Positions 17,759-27,259 of a DNA stretch of 58,570 nucleotides are shown here, one piece after another; positions within the stretch are counted from its first letter, which is position 1; every line of letters starts with the position of its first letter. The DNA is from a virus. Location of the stretch: positions 1 through 58,570 of IMG/VR virus record IMGVR_UViG_3300031963_008020; one strand, given 5' to 3'. The position numbers and the translations under genes were made by a program. The notes beneath the pieces are model-generated. The model was not told the origin of the DNA, did no database searches, and worked only from the letters and a program-made list of their open reading frames with translations.

Positions 17759-19198
17759 ATACAGCGGAATAAATTTTGTTATTCCGTTGACATTTACTTC
17801 CAACCAACTGTCTGGGTTTGATGTATTAGCAGGAGATTTAGAAGTTTCTCCTACAACAGTAACATCTTTAATTACACTTTTTAAATGCCCATCTGAATTT
17901 ATAGACAATGCTTCGGTTAATTCGCCTGCATTGTTAGAAACTTTTATTGAAAAATGACCCGGTACCTTTCCTGACGAAACAATTGCATTGCTAGAAACAG
18001 ACGTTTCGATTAAAGCAACTGGTACACACGAAATACTATAATTAGTGCCACTTTGAGCACCAAATATAATACTTTGTATTCCGTCTCCGGGTTGTACAGG
18101 CTCTGGGTTAGAAATAGATCCTCTAGTTTTAATAAGAGCAAGAGTTCCTGGGAGATTACTGTCTTTTGACACACAAATAGTCAACGGGCCGTAATCGTCG
18201 TTGATGTCTTTGTCTGAAACAAATAATGCAGTACCGCTACTTCCAACATCTTTATCACCTACTTGAAAGTTATTAAATCTTTGAATATCCGATACAACGT
18301 TTCCGAAAAAATTTCCATAAAACGTATTAGTTTGATAATCGTAACTAATTCCGTTGGTTTCGGATAACAAGTTTGCTTTAATAATCTGTATATCAGTATC
18401 TAAAATAACTTCACCGAGATTGTTATAAACATTTCCTGCAAACGTTCCTACAAACTCGCCGACGATAGAATCAGTTACTACAATATCTTCAGCATTGATT
18501 TTTTTAACAACTAGTTCGTTTAACTCTGCAGAGTTAGTAAAAGAATCGTACATAAGATTCCCATTTGCATTATAAACATTGCCTTTGACATTTCCGTAGA
18601 TGAGGTTATTTACTTCGAGATCATCTAACCGTAAACTGTTGCTATTTGAATCATAAACAGTATCGCCTGCGTGATCAACAATATTGCCTAAAAAATTACC
18701 AATGAATATTTTGTTTTCCGAATCAAGTACCATGGTTCCGTTTTCGTCAGCAACATTTCCAAAAAATATTCTTTGATTTTTATCAACAATTATATTTCCA
18801 AATTCGTCAACTACGTTTCCAACAACATTACCATGGAATAATTTTTCATTCTTGTCGACAACCAAATTTCCAATATCATCAACAATATTTCCAAGAACAT
18901 TACCGTAGAATATTTGTTGTGAGTTGTCGATGACTATATTTCCTGAGTCGTCAAGAACATTACCGGTAACATTACCGTAGAATGTTTTTTCTGAAATATT
19001 AAGAACTACATTTCCTAAGTCGTCGATTACATTTCCAACAAAATTTCCGTGGAAAGTTTTGTTTTCGTAGTCAACTATGATGTAATCGTCAACATCGACT
19101 ATGTTGGCTTTGATAATACCTCTAAAGCTATCTACTATAAGAGTACTGTCCATACCTTCAATATTAATTCTATATGACGCACCATCGTAAAGTTCCAT
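17753..19198 (-). CDS. Repeat-rich tail-fibre/adhesin-like structural protein
   Basis: 481 residues. Residues 50-175 hold about six tandem units of some 24 residues built on FxGNVxGNVxDxxGNxVxD, the beta-helix-type fibre repeats common in marine phage tail proteins. The N-terminal YRINIEGMDST element also occurs twice in the tail fibre at 48855-50483, which supports a virion role. It has a strong TAGGAGAG ribosome site and a late box with a leader (19218-19225), unlike the island genes around it. It is the only fibre-like gene inside the metabolic island. Confidence 0.75.
   Translation of the reverse strand: MELYDGASYRINIEGMDSTLIVDSFRGIIKANIVDVDDYIIVDYENKTFHGNFVGNVIDDLGNVVLNISEKTFYGNVTGNVLDDSGNIVIDNSQQIFYGNVLGNIVDDIGNLVVDKNEKLFHGNVVGNVVDEFGNIIVDKNQRIFFGNVADENGTMVLDSENKIFIGNFLGNIVDHAGDTVYDSNSNSLRLDDLEVNNLIYGNVKGNVYNANGNLMYDSFTNSAELNELVVKKINAEDIVVTDSIVGEFVGTFAGNVYNNLGEVILDTDIQIIKANLLSETNGISYDYQTNTFYGNFFGNVVSDIQRFNNFQVGDKDVGSSGTALFVSDKDINDDYGPLTICVSKDSNLPGTLALIKTRGSISNPEPVQPGDGIQSIIFGAQSGTNYSISCVPVALIETSVSSNAIVSSGKVPGHFSIKVSNNAGELTEALSINSDGHLKSVIKDVTVVGETSKSPANTSNPDSWLEVNVNGITKFIPLYS
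18700..19070 (-). repeat. Tandem coding repeats of about 72 bp
   Basis: Approximately 72-bp units encode the FxGNVxGNVxDxxGN repeats of the fibre protein. On the plus strand the units recur as degenerate TTTCCAA, TCGTCAA, ATTACC and GTAGAA blocks. Copies vary at third positions, so they are diverged rather than freshly amplified. One unit lacks the second GNV, shortening it. Boundaries are approximate. Confidence 0.7.
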
Positions 19199-19217
19199 GT
19201 TTCTCTCCTAGACACTT

Positions 19218-19225
19218 TATTTATT
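19218..19225 (-). promoter_or_regulatory. Late-type promoter AATAAATA with leader and strong Shine-Dalgarno
   Basis: AATAAATA on the minus strand (7 of 8 to TATAAATA) lies 19 nt before the ATG at 19198, with TAGGAGAG between. This is the leadered virion-gene arrangement, in contrast to the leaderless island boxes. Confidence 0.55.
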
Positions 19226-19231
19226 TGATAT

Positions 19232-19260
19232 TTGACATCAATAGTTTTTTATGTTACTAT
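19232..19260 (+). promoter_or_regulatory. Sigma70-type promoter, leaderless
   Basis: TTGACA at 19232-19237, a 17-nt spacer and TACTAT at 19255-19260. The predicted start of transcription coincides with the ATG at 19268. The TTG that opens the longest reading frame here is the -35 box itself, which argues against that longer start. Confidence 0.6.
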
Positions 19261-19267
19261 ATACAAT

Positions 19268-20911
19268 ATGTTTGATATATTCTATGTACAGTCTTCTGAT
19301 AATCTTTCGAATTGGAAAAAACTAAAATCTAGATTTCCTATAGCCAAGCGTGTAACAAGTTTTGCAGATGCTAAAGAATTAGCATTAACAAAATTTTTTT
19401 GGATAGTGTGGGATGACTTAGTTATTTCGGAACAATTTAATTTTGACTACATTCCAGATCAGTGGAGCGAAAATTATGTCCATGTATTTAAAAATGCCGA
19501 ACATCGTGATGGAATAATTCTAGTCTCAAAGAATGTTAGTATTACCAACAACGAAATTAAACATAGATTTTTTATCAAGAAAAAAGAAATAGATTTACAA
19601 GCGTCTAGTCCTAAAAACTTTGACTATTATGAAGTTGAAACATACAGTGATTACTTAACTGCATTAGAAAAATCCACTACAGAACTGTTTTGGGTCAGTT
19701 CTCCTAACATACTAGTAGACAACAACTTAATCCACAATTTTTATATATCGCATCACGAACAAATCGATCGCAAACAAAATCATGCGTTTGTACATTTAGT
19801 TGATGATGTAAAATACTATAATGGGTTATTTTTGTGCAGCAAATATGCCCCACTTACGCAAAAAGAAGTTGACTATAGACATGTAGTTAATAGAAAAGAA
19901 TGGGATATTGTAGGAAGTGGTCCTATAAAGTACGATATTTTTAATGTTAAAAATTATGATGATTATCTAACAGCATTAAATACTTCGCATACTGAAATGT
20001 TTTGGATCGTACCAGACTATGTAAATCCAACAGAAAGATTCAAGTACGATACGTATTTTACACACGATCAAGAATTCGAACGCAAGATAAATCATACATT
20101 TTTAAACGGAAAATATCATGACGGTATTTTACTGTGCAGTAAATATGCAAAATTTAGCAAACGAGAGTTTGATTATAAGTTTATTGCAAATAAAAAAGAA
20201 ATCAACATTATTATATCAACACCTAAGCCTTATGATATTGTGTTTATCAGTTATCAAGAACCTAGTGCTGATGAATACTACCGGTATCTAGCGAATAGAT
20301 TTCCACATGCAAAACGAGTTCACGGTGTAAAAGGAATTCATCAAGCACATATCGAGGCAGCAAAACTATGCGATACTGATATGTTTTGGATTGTGGACGG
20401 AGATGCTTTGATTGACTCGAATTTTAAATTCGACTATCAAGTTGCAAGATGGGACCGCGACACAGTGCATGTATGGAGGTCGGTTAACCCTATCAATGAC
20501 CTAGTATACGGATACGGTGGTGTAAAACTGTTTCCAACAGAATTGACTTTAAATATGGATACAAGCAAGCCCGACATGACAACCAGTATTAGCAGTAAGT
20601 TTAAAGCAGTACAGGAAATATCAAATGTTACCGGTTTTAATACAGATTCATTTAATACTTGGAAAAGTGCATTTAGAGAATGTGTTAAACTAAGTAGTAG
20701 AGTTATTGATCGTCAAAAGGACGACGAAACACAGACTAGATTACAGACGTGGTGTACAAAAGGTGCAGATCGTCCATTTGGCAAATATGCAATTGATGGT
20801 GCTAAGTTGGGTGCAGTATTTGGTGCAAGAAATAAAGGCAATCTCGAAATGTTAAAAAATATCAACGATTTTGATTGGTTAAAGGAACAGTTTGATGCTA
20901 GAAATATATGA
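19268..20911 (+). CDS. Modular glycosyltransferase-like protein with internal repeats
   Basis: 547 residues from ATG 19268. Four modules of about 110-140 residues repeat the order (F/Y)D(I/V)F..., FFWIV/MFWIV, FxFDY..., VH(V)F/W and DGI.L.SK. The last and most complete has WIVDGDALID near residue 385, which resembles a metal-binding DxD motif of GT-A glycosyltransferases; earlier modules lack it, so they may be binding modules. Similar multi-module proteins occur in marine phages. It is probably involved in glycan or virion modification. It overlaps the methyltransferase by 17 nt. Confidence 0.5.
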   Translation: MFDIFYVQSSDNLSNWKKLKSRFPIAKRVTSFADAKELALTKFFWIVWDDLVISEQFNFDYIPDQWSENYVHVFKNAEHRDGIILVSKNVSITNNEIKHRFFIKKKEIDLQASSPKNFDYYEVETYSDYLTALEKSTTELFWVSSPNILVDNNLIHNFYISHHEQIDRKQNHAFVHLVDDVKYYNGLFLCSKYAPLTQKEVDYRHVVNRKEWDIVGSGPIKYDIFNVKNYDDYLTALNTSHTEMFWIVPDYVNPTERFKYDTYFTHDQEFERKINHTFLNGKYHDGILLCSKYAKFSKREFDYKFIANKKEINIIISTPKPYDIVFISYQEPSADEYYRYLANRFPHAKRVHGVKGIHQAHIEAAKLCDTDMFWIVDGDALIDSNFKFDYQVARWDRDTVHVWRSVNPINDLVYGYGGVKLFPTELTLNMDTSKPDMTTSISSKFKAVQEISNVTGFNTDSFNTWKSAFRECVKLSSRVIDRQKDDETQTRLQTWCTKGADRPFGKYAIDGAKLGAVFGARNKGNLEMLKNINDFDWLKEQFDARNI

Positions 20912-21812
20912 ATTACTAGATAGATTTGAATTACTGTATCCATATAATACAAAACTATCTGACTTACGTAGATCTTATATCGATCGTGATTTAACCAGTA
21001 TTTTTAGATTATTGCCTAATACAGTATCTGGTGATATCGACGATTTACGAAAAGCAGTGTTAGAAAAAAATCTACACAGTATCTTTAGACTTGTTGATGA
21101 CGAAGATTTACGTAAATTAGTTATCGAAGACAATGTATGGAAACTATGGCCTATTCTTGAAAGATATGTTGATACACAGTTTGTTGCTGCATTTAAAAAC
21201 TTTTTTGTTAACAATATAAAAATTGACCCCGATTGTTTTAGTAGAGGACAACTTCAAAGTAAATTATGGTTAGTTGAACAACTAAAAAAGTGTGACGTAG
21301 ATTTAGGCACAGTATTTTTATGTGCAGGTTGGTATGGAACACTAGCAGTGATGCTATTTGAAAGCGGTATAAAAGTTGAAAAAATTCGTAGTTTTGACAT
21401 AGATACTACAACTGTTGATATAGCAGAAACATTTAACAAGCCGTGGTTCACAGATCAATGGTGTTATAAAGCCTTAATAAATAATATTCACGATATTGAT
21501 TACAAAGAGCATACATGGCAATATTGGAGTAACACTAATAATAGAATGAGTTATCCTATAACTGATACGCCAAATACTATCATTAATACTAGTTGTGAAC
21601 ATATAGAAAATTATGCAGAATGGTATAATAAAATACCTCTAGGAAAACTAGTTGTGTTACAAGGAAATAATTATTTTGAAATCTTAGAACACGTTAATTG
21701 TTCAAGTAATCTCCAAGAATTTAGTAATAAATCTCCTATGACAAAAACACTCTACGAAGGCGAATTAGAATTGCCTAAATATAAAAGGTTTATGAAAATT
21801 GGATTTAGATAA
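20895..21812 (+). CDS. Class I SAM-dependent methyltransferase-like protein
   Basis: 305 residues from ATG 20895, with AAAGGA upstream; an in-frame TTG just before it is an alternative. Residues 1-115 are helical and unfamiliar. VFLCAGWYGTLAVMLFESG is the SAM-binding motif I and SFDID the acidic motif II. The motif I glycines are looser than usual (CAGWYGT). The acceptor substrate is unknown. It is followed by a small TTG-start gene overlapping by 14 nt. Confidence 0.65.
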   Translation: MLEIYELLDRFELLYPYNTKLSDLRRSYIDRDLTSIFRLLPNTVSGDIDDLRKAVLEKNLHSIFRLVDDEDLRKLVIEDNVWKLWPILERYVDTQFVAAFKNFFVNNIKIDPDCFSRGQLQSKLWLVEQLKKCDVDLGTVFLCAGWYGTLAVMLFESGIKVEKIRSFDIDTTTVDIAETFNKPWFTDQWCYKALINNIHDIDYKEHTWQYWSNTNNRMSYPITDTPNTIINTSCEHIENYAEWYNKIPLGKLVVLQGNNYFEILEHVNCSSNLQEFSNKSPMTKTLYEGELELPKYKRFMKIGFR

Positions 21813-22023
21813 GTTAAGTTTACGAGAACTGCAAACAGAGTGTGCAAGAGCACTAAGTACAATGCAAGCAACAAATAACAATATAACTCAATTTAATAAA
21901 GTAGCACATCACGATAGTCAACGTTGGTATCGAGCAGTTATAACTTGGTATGTCGAACAATATGGCGATTTACCTAGTAAAACAGGACCTGGGAAGGACG
22001 TAACGTTAATACACGATGTATGA
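21799..22023 (+). CDS. Small protein of unknown function, TTG start
   Basis: 74 residues. A TTG at 21799 is the only reasonable start, since the first in-frame ATG is more than 20 codons in; AAAGG at 21784-21788 may serve as ribosome site. Helical with RWYRAVITWYV near the middle. It overlaps the methyltransferase by 14 nt and the radical SAM gene by 8 nt, consistent with a coupled accessory gene. Confidence 0.6.
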   Translation: MDLDKLSLRELQTECARALSTMQATNNNITQFNKVAHHDSQRWYRAVITWYVEQYGDLPSKTGPGKDVTLIHDV

Positions 22024-23095
22024 ATATAAAGATATAAGAACAATACACTTAGAAGTCACACAGAATTGTCAAGCAAGTTGTCCTATGTGCGATCGTAATC
22101 AAAACGGTGGCGCATTAAATCCTCACATTAATTTAGATGAACTTACAATTGGTGATGTCAAACGTATATTTACACCCGAGTTTATTGCACAGTTAAATAC
22201 TATGTATATGTGCGGCAATCTAGGAGATCCTATTGTTGCTCGAGATACTTTAGAAATCTTTACATATTTTAGAGAACACAATCCTAATATGTGGTTGAGC
22301 ATGAATACCAATGCTGGTGCAAAAACTCCTGCATGGTGGCATGCACTTGCTAAAACTCTAGGAACAAATGGTGCAGTTATATTCAGTGTTGACGGATTAA
22401 AAGATACAAATCATATATATCGTCAGGGAGTAAACTGGGACAATGTTTATCGTAGTATGAAAGCATTTATCGCTGCCGGCGGCAGAGCTCGTTGGGACTT
22501 CCTTATATTTGAGCACAATCAGCACCAAGTAGATGAGGCAAAAGAACTTTCGCAAACAATGGGGTTTGAAAAGTTTGTTGCTAAAAAAACTGGAAGATTT
22601 ATAAGTGCTAACAGCGAAAAGAAAGAAACCCATCAAGCAGTAGATCGCAAAGGCAATCAAACAACAGAACTTAAAAAGCCTGAAGAAAAATATGTTAACA
22701 GTGCTTTGAAAAAGCAAACAATGTTAGAAATAAAATACGGTAGCATGGATAATTACTATGAACAAACTCCTATTCGTTGTAAAGTTAAAGACGAAGGTAG
22801 TTTGTTTATTACTGCCGAAGGATTAGCCTTGCCTTGCTGTTGGACTGCCGGGCGTATGTACAAGTGGTGGAACAAAGATCCTAAACAAGAACAGATATGG
22901 AAATTTATAGAGTTTGCAGGTGGCAAGGATGCTATCAATGCTAAAATTCATGGGTTAGAACGTGTATTTAAAACAGAGATATTCACTCTTATAGAAGATT
23001 CGTGGCAAGAAACTAGTTATGAATCGGGCAGACTTAAAGTATGTGCAATGAAATGTGGAATCGAGTTTGACCCATTTGCAGAACAATTTAAATAA
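22016..23095 (+). CDS. Radical SAM/SPASM-type protein
   Basis: 359 residues. TQNCQASCPMCDRNQNGG gives Cys 18, 22 and 25. A conserved FSVDGLKDTNH(I)YR motif is shared with the genes at 12869, 23106 and 24131 and marks one subfamily. The C-terminus has CKVKD, ALPCCW and CAMKC as auxiliary-cluster ligands (SPASM-like). It is closest by eye to the protein at 12869 over the segment FEHNQHQVDEA versus FKHNEHQVDAA. Probably a peptide- or small-molecule-modifying enzyme; the substrate is unknown. Confidence 0.85.
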   Translation: MYEYKDIRTIHLEVTQNCQASCPMCDRNQNGGALNPHINLDELTIGDVKRIFTPEFIAQLNTMYMCGNLGDPIVARDTLEIFTYFREHNPNMWLSMNTNAGAKTPAWWHALAKTLGTNGAVIFSVDGLKDTNHIYRQGVNWDNVYRSMKAFIAAGGRARWDFLIFEHNQHQVDEAKELSQTMGFEKFVAKKTGRFISANSEKKETHQAVDRKGNQTTELKKPEEKYVNSALKKQTMLEIKYGSMDNYYEQTPIRCKVKDEGSLFITAEGLALPCCWTAGRMYKWWNKDPKQEQIWKFIEFAGGKDAINAKIHGLERVFKTEIFTLIEDSWQETSYESGRLKVCAMKCGIEFDPFAEQFK

Positions 23096-23105
23096 GAGAT
23101 GATTG

Positions 23106-24125
23106 ATGACAAAATATTATGAGTATAATGATATAAATTTTATTGATATCGAAATAACAAATTTTTGTAATGCATCTTGCGGAGCATGTGACAGAAATGT
23201 CGATGGCGGTGAAGTACGACAAAATCTTAAATTAATTCATATGACTGATGATACATGGAATTCATTGATTTCTACTGTCAATTTACATAACATTAAAAAA
23301 ATAACACTCGACGGTAATGTCGGCGATGCTAGTATGCATCCGAATTTAATTAACATGCTCAACAAACTTGCAGACGTTAAGCCGGACATGTTTTTAAAAG
23401 TAGCAACAAACGGCGGTGCAAGAAATATACAATTTTGGAAAGAACTTTCTACAGTTTTAAAAAGATTTGATGATCATCAAGTAACATTTGCAATCGATGG
23501 ACTAAAGGATACAAATCATATTTATAGAAGAAATGTAAATTGGGAAAAACTTATAGAAAATGTAACCGCTTTTAACGAAGATCCTCAGAGTATATCTGCT
23601 TGGAGATGCATTATATTTGGTCATAACAAACACCAAATAAATGATATGTTAAACTTAGCGCAAAAATTAGGATTTTCATCATTTAGAACAGAACGAAATA
23701 GAGTAACACCGATAACTCTTCAATCATACAAAAAGCTCCCTGGCGGAATTATTACATCTCCAACCCGTGATGAATTTATAAAAAGATATAAACTATACAA
23801 GCAATTTAAAAACATTTATAATAGAACAGAGATTGATGAAATATATGATAAAACATATAATTGTCCTTTTGGACAACAAAGATTAGTATCTATGGATGTT
23901 GTTGGAAATATATGGCCATGCTGCCACATATATAGTAATTATCTTAATCGATATGCGGCATTTCCATGGGACATATGGAACGATAAAAACAATATAAACA
24001 CTAAAGACTTAAAACAAATTTTACAGTTTATACAACAAACGCTCTACAAAGATTGGAAAAAGAATGAAAATGCAATTTGCAATACATGCTCAAGTAGAAC
24101 AAATTCTGCTATTAGATATAATTAA
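23106..24125 (+). CDS. Radical SAM/SPASM-type protein, tandem copy A
   Basis: 339 residues from ATG 23106; the in-frame TTG one codon earlier is less likely. CNASCGACDRNVDGG gives Cys 21, 25 and 28. The C-terminus has CPFG, GNIWPCC and CNTC. It is a close paralogue of the next gene across the whole length (DGNVGDASMHP versus NGNFGDFSMHP). Tandem duplication is likely. Confidence 0.85.
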   Translation: MTKYYEYNDINFIDIEITNFCNASCGACDRNVDGGEVRQNLKLIHMTDDTWNSLISTVNLHNIKKITLDGNVGDASMHPNLINMLNKLADVKPDMFLKVATNGGARNIQFWKELSTVLKRFDDHQVTFAIDGLKDTNHIYRRNVNWEKLIENVTAFNEDPQSISAWRCIIFGHNKHQINDMLNLAQKLGFSSFRTERNRVTPITLQSYKKLPGGIITSPTRDEFIKRYKLYKQFKNIYNRTEIDEIYDKTYNCPFGQQRLVSMDVVGNIWPCCHIYSNYLNRYAAFPWDIWNDKNNINTKDLKQILQFIQQTLYKDWKKNENAICNTCSSRTNSAIRYN

Positions 24126-24130
24126 GAATT

Positions 24131-25150
24131 ATGATAAATCTTTACAAGTTTGAAACAATAAAAAAGATTGAAATTGACTGTACTTCTTTCTGCAATGCAT
24201 TTTGCGGTGCTTGTGATAGAAATATAAATGGTGGAAAAACTGTAAATAATTTAAATTTAACAAATTTATCTTTAGAAACTTGGCATAAATTAATCACCAA
24301 AGAAAATTTACAATTTGTTAACGAAATAATTTTTAATGGAAATTTTGGTGATTTTAGTATGCATCCAAAATTTATAGAAATGCTAGAACATTTAGTTGAT
24401 ACTAAAAAAGATATCTATGTTAACTTACATACAAATGGAGGTGCAAGAGACAATTCTTTTTGGACTAACTTGGCAATTGTTTTACAAAAATTTTCCAAAC
24501 ACGATGTTAAGTTTGGCATAGATGGATTAGAAGATACTCATGATCTATATCGTAGGGGAATTGATTGGAAAAAGCGGATTGAAAATTTAAAAACATTTAA
24601 TAAACACGGCGGCAATAGTATATGGAAATGTATTGTGTTTGATTATAACATTGATCAATTAGATACTATTAGTAGTTTTGCAAACAGTATAGGATGCATG
24701 GCTTTTCAAACAAACCGTAATAGATCGATTCCGCTTGACATGGACGAATATAAAAGTTTTCCTAAGATGACACTAACTTCCCCTACTCTAAACGAATTTA
24801 ATGAAAATTATAAAAGAAAAGATGTATTTAAGAAACAAGTCAATACACCAACTACTGATGCAGAATTTGTAATTACAGAAAAAATACCATGTCCTTATGC
24901 ATCAGAAGGAATGATACAAGTTGATCCATGGGGAAATCTGTGGCCTTGTTGCTATATAAGTGGCAGACAAGTAGATAAAAAAACTAATTTTAACTATACT
25001 AAATATATTGGAAAAAACAATATATTAACATCGAGTCTTAAAGAGATACTAGATTTCTTCAAAGACGATTTATATAATTCTTGGAGCAAACAGTCGATTG
25101 ACTTGTGTAATAATTGTTCAGGAATTAAAAAACCAACACCGGTATATTAA
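24131..25150 (+). CDS. Radical SAM/SPASM-type protein, tandem copy B
   Basis: 339 residues, Cys 21, 25 and 28 in CNAFCGACDRNINGG; auxiliary Cys in CPYA, GNLWPCC and CNNC. It matches copy A in length and in motif positions, so it is a tandem duplicate. It shares the DGLEDTHDLYRRGIDW variant of the subfamily motif. It starts 5 nt after copy A and is followed 2 nt later by another radical SAM gene. Confidence 0.85.
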   Translation: MINLYKFETIKKIEIDCTSFCNAFCGACDRNINGGKTVNNLNLTNLSLETWHKLITKENLQFVNEIIFNGNFGDFSMHPKFIEMLEHLVDTKKDIYVNLHTNGGARDNSFWTNLAIVLQKFSKHDVKFGIDGLEDTHDLYRRGIDWKKRIENLKTFNKHGGNSIWKCIVFDYNIDQLDTISSFANSIGCMAFQTNRNRSIPLDMDEYKSFPKMTLTSPTLNEFNENYKRKDVFKKQVNTPTTDAEFVITEKIPCPYASEGMIQVDPWGNLWPCCYISGRQVDKKTNFNYTKYIGKNNILTSSLKEILDFFKDDLYNSWSKQSIDLCNNCSGIKKPTPVY

Positions 25151-25152
25151 TA

Positions 25153-26277
25153 ATGAACACATATTGTAATTTAGTAAACACTGGGCTTTATGTTTCTACA
25201 AGAGGAGAAGTAGGGCACTGTTGTATACAAAAAAACAGGCACGATTTAAAATGGAACAACGATAGCGACGTAAATAAATTTTACAAAGAAGATCCGCGTT
25301 TATCAGAAATAAGACAAGATTTAAATCATCAAAATATAAGAAATTTAGCATGTCAACAATGCTGGAATGCTGAGAATTCTGGTATTATAAGCAAAAGGCA
25401 ACGAATAAACAACGGCGAGATAATAAAAGAGCCCGAGTTACAGCACTTGGATTTAAGACTTAGTAACAAATGTAATTTACAATGTCGAATGTGTTCTGCG
25501 TCTGAAAGTAGTCAAATTGAAAAACTGGCATACGAATTAAAGGATCCTATATTGCTAAATTTTTCAAAAACTCGTTTACAAGACCATCATAACTTATCGA
25601 GTTTTTTAAATAGCTTTTTAAATGTTAAAACACTTAAAACAATCCGTTTTGCAGGCGGCGAACCTTTTATAATGGAAGAAGTTGACGAATTTTTGTCAAG
25701 ATTAATTGAAAATGATATGACACATCTTGAAATTGAATTTATAACTAATTGTACAAGTGCAAGAACAAAAGTAATCAACAAGTTAGAAAAATTTAAAAGA
25801 GTGGTGTTGGGTTGCAGTATAGATGGAATAGCCGATGAATTTGAGTATCAACGATATCCTGCAAAGTGGTCATCAGTTGAAAAAAACTTTATAAAATTTT
25901 ATAATAGTAATCTTCATGTGAACATAACCCCGTGTGTTAGTTTTCTTACATATTTAACTTTAGATAAATTTTTTAATTGGGCTAATCAATTTCCTAAATC
26001 AAAGGTTTTTTATAACGAAGTTGACAAACCGTTTATGGATTTTAGATTAATTCCGATTGAGCATAGACAAGACTTTATAAGTAGATTTAAAAATATAAAA
26101 TTTAAAAATGCACAAAGCAATTGGCTACAGTTTCAAGAAACTTTGATGTACGAAGAAAAAACTTTGTCTAAAGAAGATAAACAACTTTTAAAACATTATA
26201 TTGGTATTTGGGATTATCGAACAAACAAACAATTTCTAGAATCATATACATGGGCAGAAAACTTAATAAATGAGTAA
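25153..26277 (+). CDS. Radical SAM protein with N-terminal auxiliary-cluster (twitch-like) module
   Basis: 374 residues. N-terminal YCNL, Cys23-Cys24 and CQQC (67-70) precede the radical SAM signature CNLQCRMC at Cys 107, 111 and 114 and AGGEP near 171. The C-terminal part has no Cys cluster. It overlaps the next gene by 8 nt. It belongs to the nine-member N-terminal-module group. Confidence 0.87.
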   Translation: MNTYCNLVNTGLYVSTRGEVGHCCIQKNRHDLKWNNDSDVNKFYKEDPRLSEIRQDLNHQNIRNLACQQCWNAENSGIISKRQRINNGEIIKEPELQHLDLRLSNKCNLQCRMCSASESSQIEKLAYELKDPILLNFSKTRLQDHHNLSSFLNSFLNVKTLKTIRFAGGEPFIMEEVDEFLSRLIENDMTHLEIEFITNCTSARTKVINKLEKFKRVVLGCSIDGIADEFEYQRYPAKWSSVEKNFIKFYNSNLHVNITPCVSFLTYLTLDKFFNWANQFPKSKVFYNEVDKPFMDFRLIPIEHRQDFISRFKNIKFKNAQSNWLQFQETLMYEEKTLSKEDKQLLKHYIGIWDYRTNKQFLESYTWAENLINE

Positions 26278-27217
26278 ACTTTATAAGATAGAAACAGTAA
26301 ACAATATTTTAGTAGTAGACTGGATATTGTCTAATGTATGTAATTACAAGTGCAGTTATTGCGGCCCCGACAGCAACGGCGGCGATCAATATTGGCCAGA
26401 TATAGAAAATTGCGAAATAGCAATAAAAAAAATAACAGAACAGAGTAAGCACGATCATAGAATTTATACTATATTAGGAGGAGAGCCTACGGTTTGGAAA
26501 AATTTTACTAAATTAGCACAACTAATAAAAGAAAATGATCCAAATAGCATGGTAAACATTTTAACAAATGGATCAAGGACTATGAATTGGTGGAATAAAA
26601 CAAAACCTTTTCTAGATAAAGTATCGATAAGTTTTCATCATGAAAATGCAAATGTTGATCATATTATTGACGTAGTTAATAATATAAAAACTGATTGCCA
26701 AACAAATATTCAAATATTAATGGATATAAATTATTTTGATAAATGTGTTAAAATTTTTGAAACATTTAGAGATAACACAGACGTTCCGATTCAAATAAAA
26801 AAATTACAAATCGAGTTTGGAAAACATCAGTGGATGCTGTATACAGAAGATCAAAAAAAACTAATGATGGAATTGCACTTACAAACCTCCGGAAGACCAG
26901 CATCAAAAAGAAACAAAACCAGCCTAGGAATTAATTGTTTCTATGACGATGGTACTGTGATAAGACAGGGTAATCACGAATTAATACAAAAAGGCTTAAA
27001 TAATTTTTATAATTGGAAATGTAACATTGGTCAGGATTTGCTTGTTATAAAGCCTAACGGAAACATAATACCGGCAAATGCTTGCAATAATAATATAATA
27101 CTAGGAAATATAAAAAATGATCCGGAAAGTATTAAATTACTTACAGAAAGTGTTATTTGCAAATACAAAGAATGCACTTGTGGTAGTGACATTGAGATTA
27201 CTAAAATAGCACACTGA
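26270..27217 (+). CDS. Compact radical SAM protein
   Basis: 315 residues. Signature CNYKCSYCGPDSNGG, Cys 24, 28 and 31, then LGGEPTVW. A C-terminal Cys group (CKYKECTCG) may bind a second cluster. It resembles the gene at 37783 (CNYRCSYC, then SGGEPTFH), making a two-member subfamily whose core is loosely QueE-like in size. It ends 42 nt before a late-type box. Confidence 0.82.
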   Translation: MSKLYKIETVNNILVVDWILSNVCNYKCSYCGPDSNGGDQYWPDIENCEIAIKKITEQSKHDHRIYTILGGEPTVWKNFTKLAQLIKENDPNSMVNILTNGSRTMNWWNKTKPFLDKVSISFHHENANVDHIIDVVNNIKTDCQTNIQILMDINYFDKCVKIFETFRDNTDVPIQIKKLQIEFGKHQWMLYTEDQKKLMMELHLQTSGRPASKRNKTSLGINCFYDDGTVIRQGNHELIQKGLNNFYNWKCNIGQDLLVIKPNGNIIPANACNNNIILGNIKNDPESIKLLTESVICKYKECTCGSDIEITKIAH

Positions 27218-27247
27218 TTCAATAATAAAAAACAAAAATAACCGAGT

Positions 27248-27255
27248 AATAAATA
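27248..27255 (+). promoter_or_regulatory. Late-type promoter box AATAAATA, leaderless arrangement
   Basis: AATAAATA (7 of 8 to TATAAATA) is followed by TTGC and the ATG at 27260, a 4-nt gap, with no Shine-Dalgarno. It begins a new run of radical SAM genes. Confidence 0.55.
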
Positions 27256-27259
27256 TTGC

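Noticed and set aside
18700-19070. Regularly spaced repeats resembling a CRISPR-like array
   Set aside because: Repeat units are in-frame protein repeats with no unique spacers and no conserved direct repeat.
19232-19267. TTG start of the modular glycosyltransferase-like gene
   Set aside because: The TTG is the -35 box of a good sigma70 promoter, so it would not be in the transcript.
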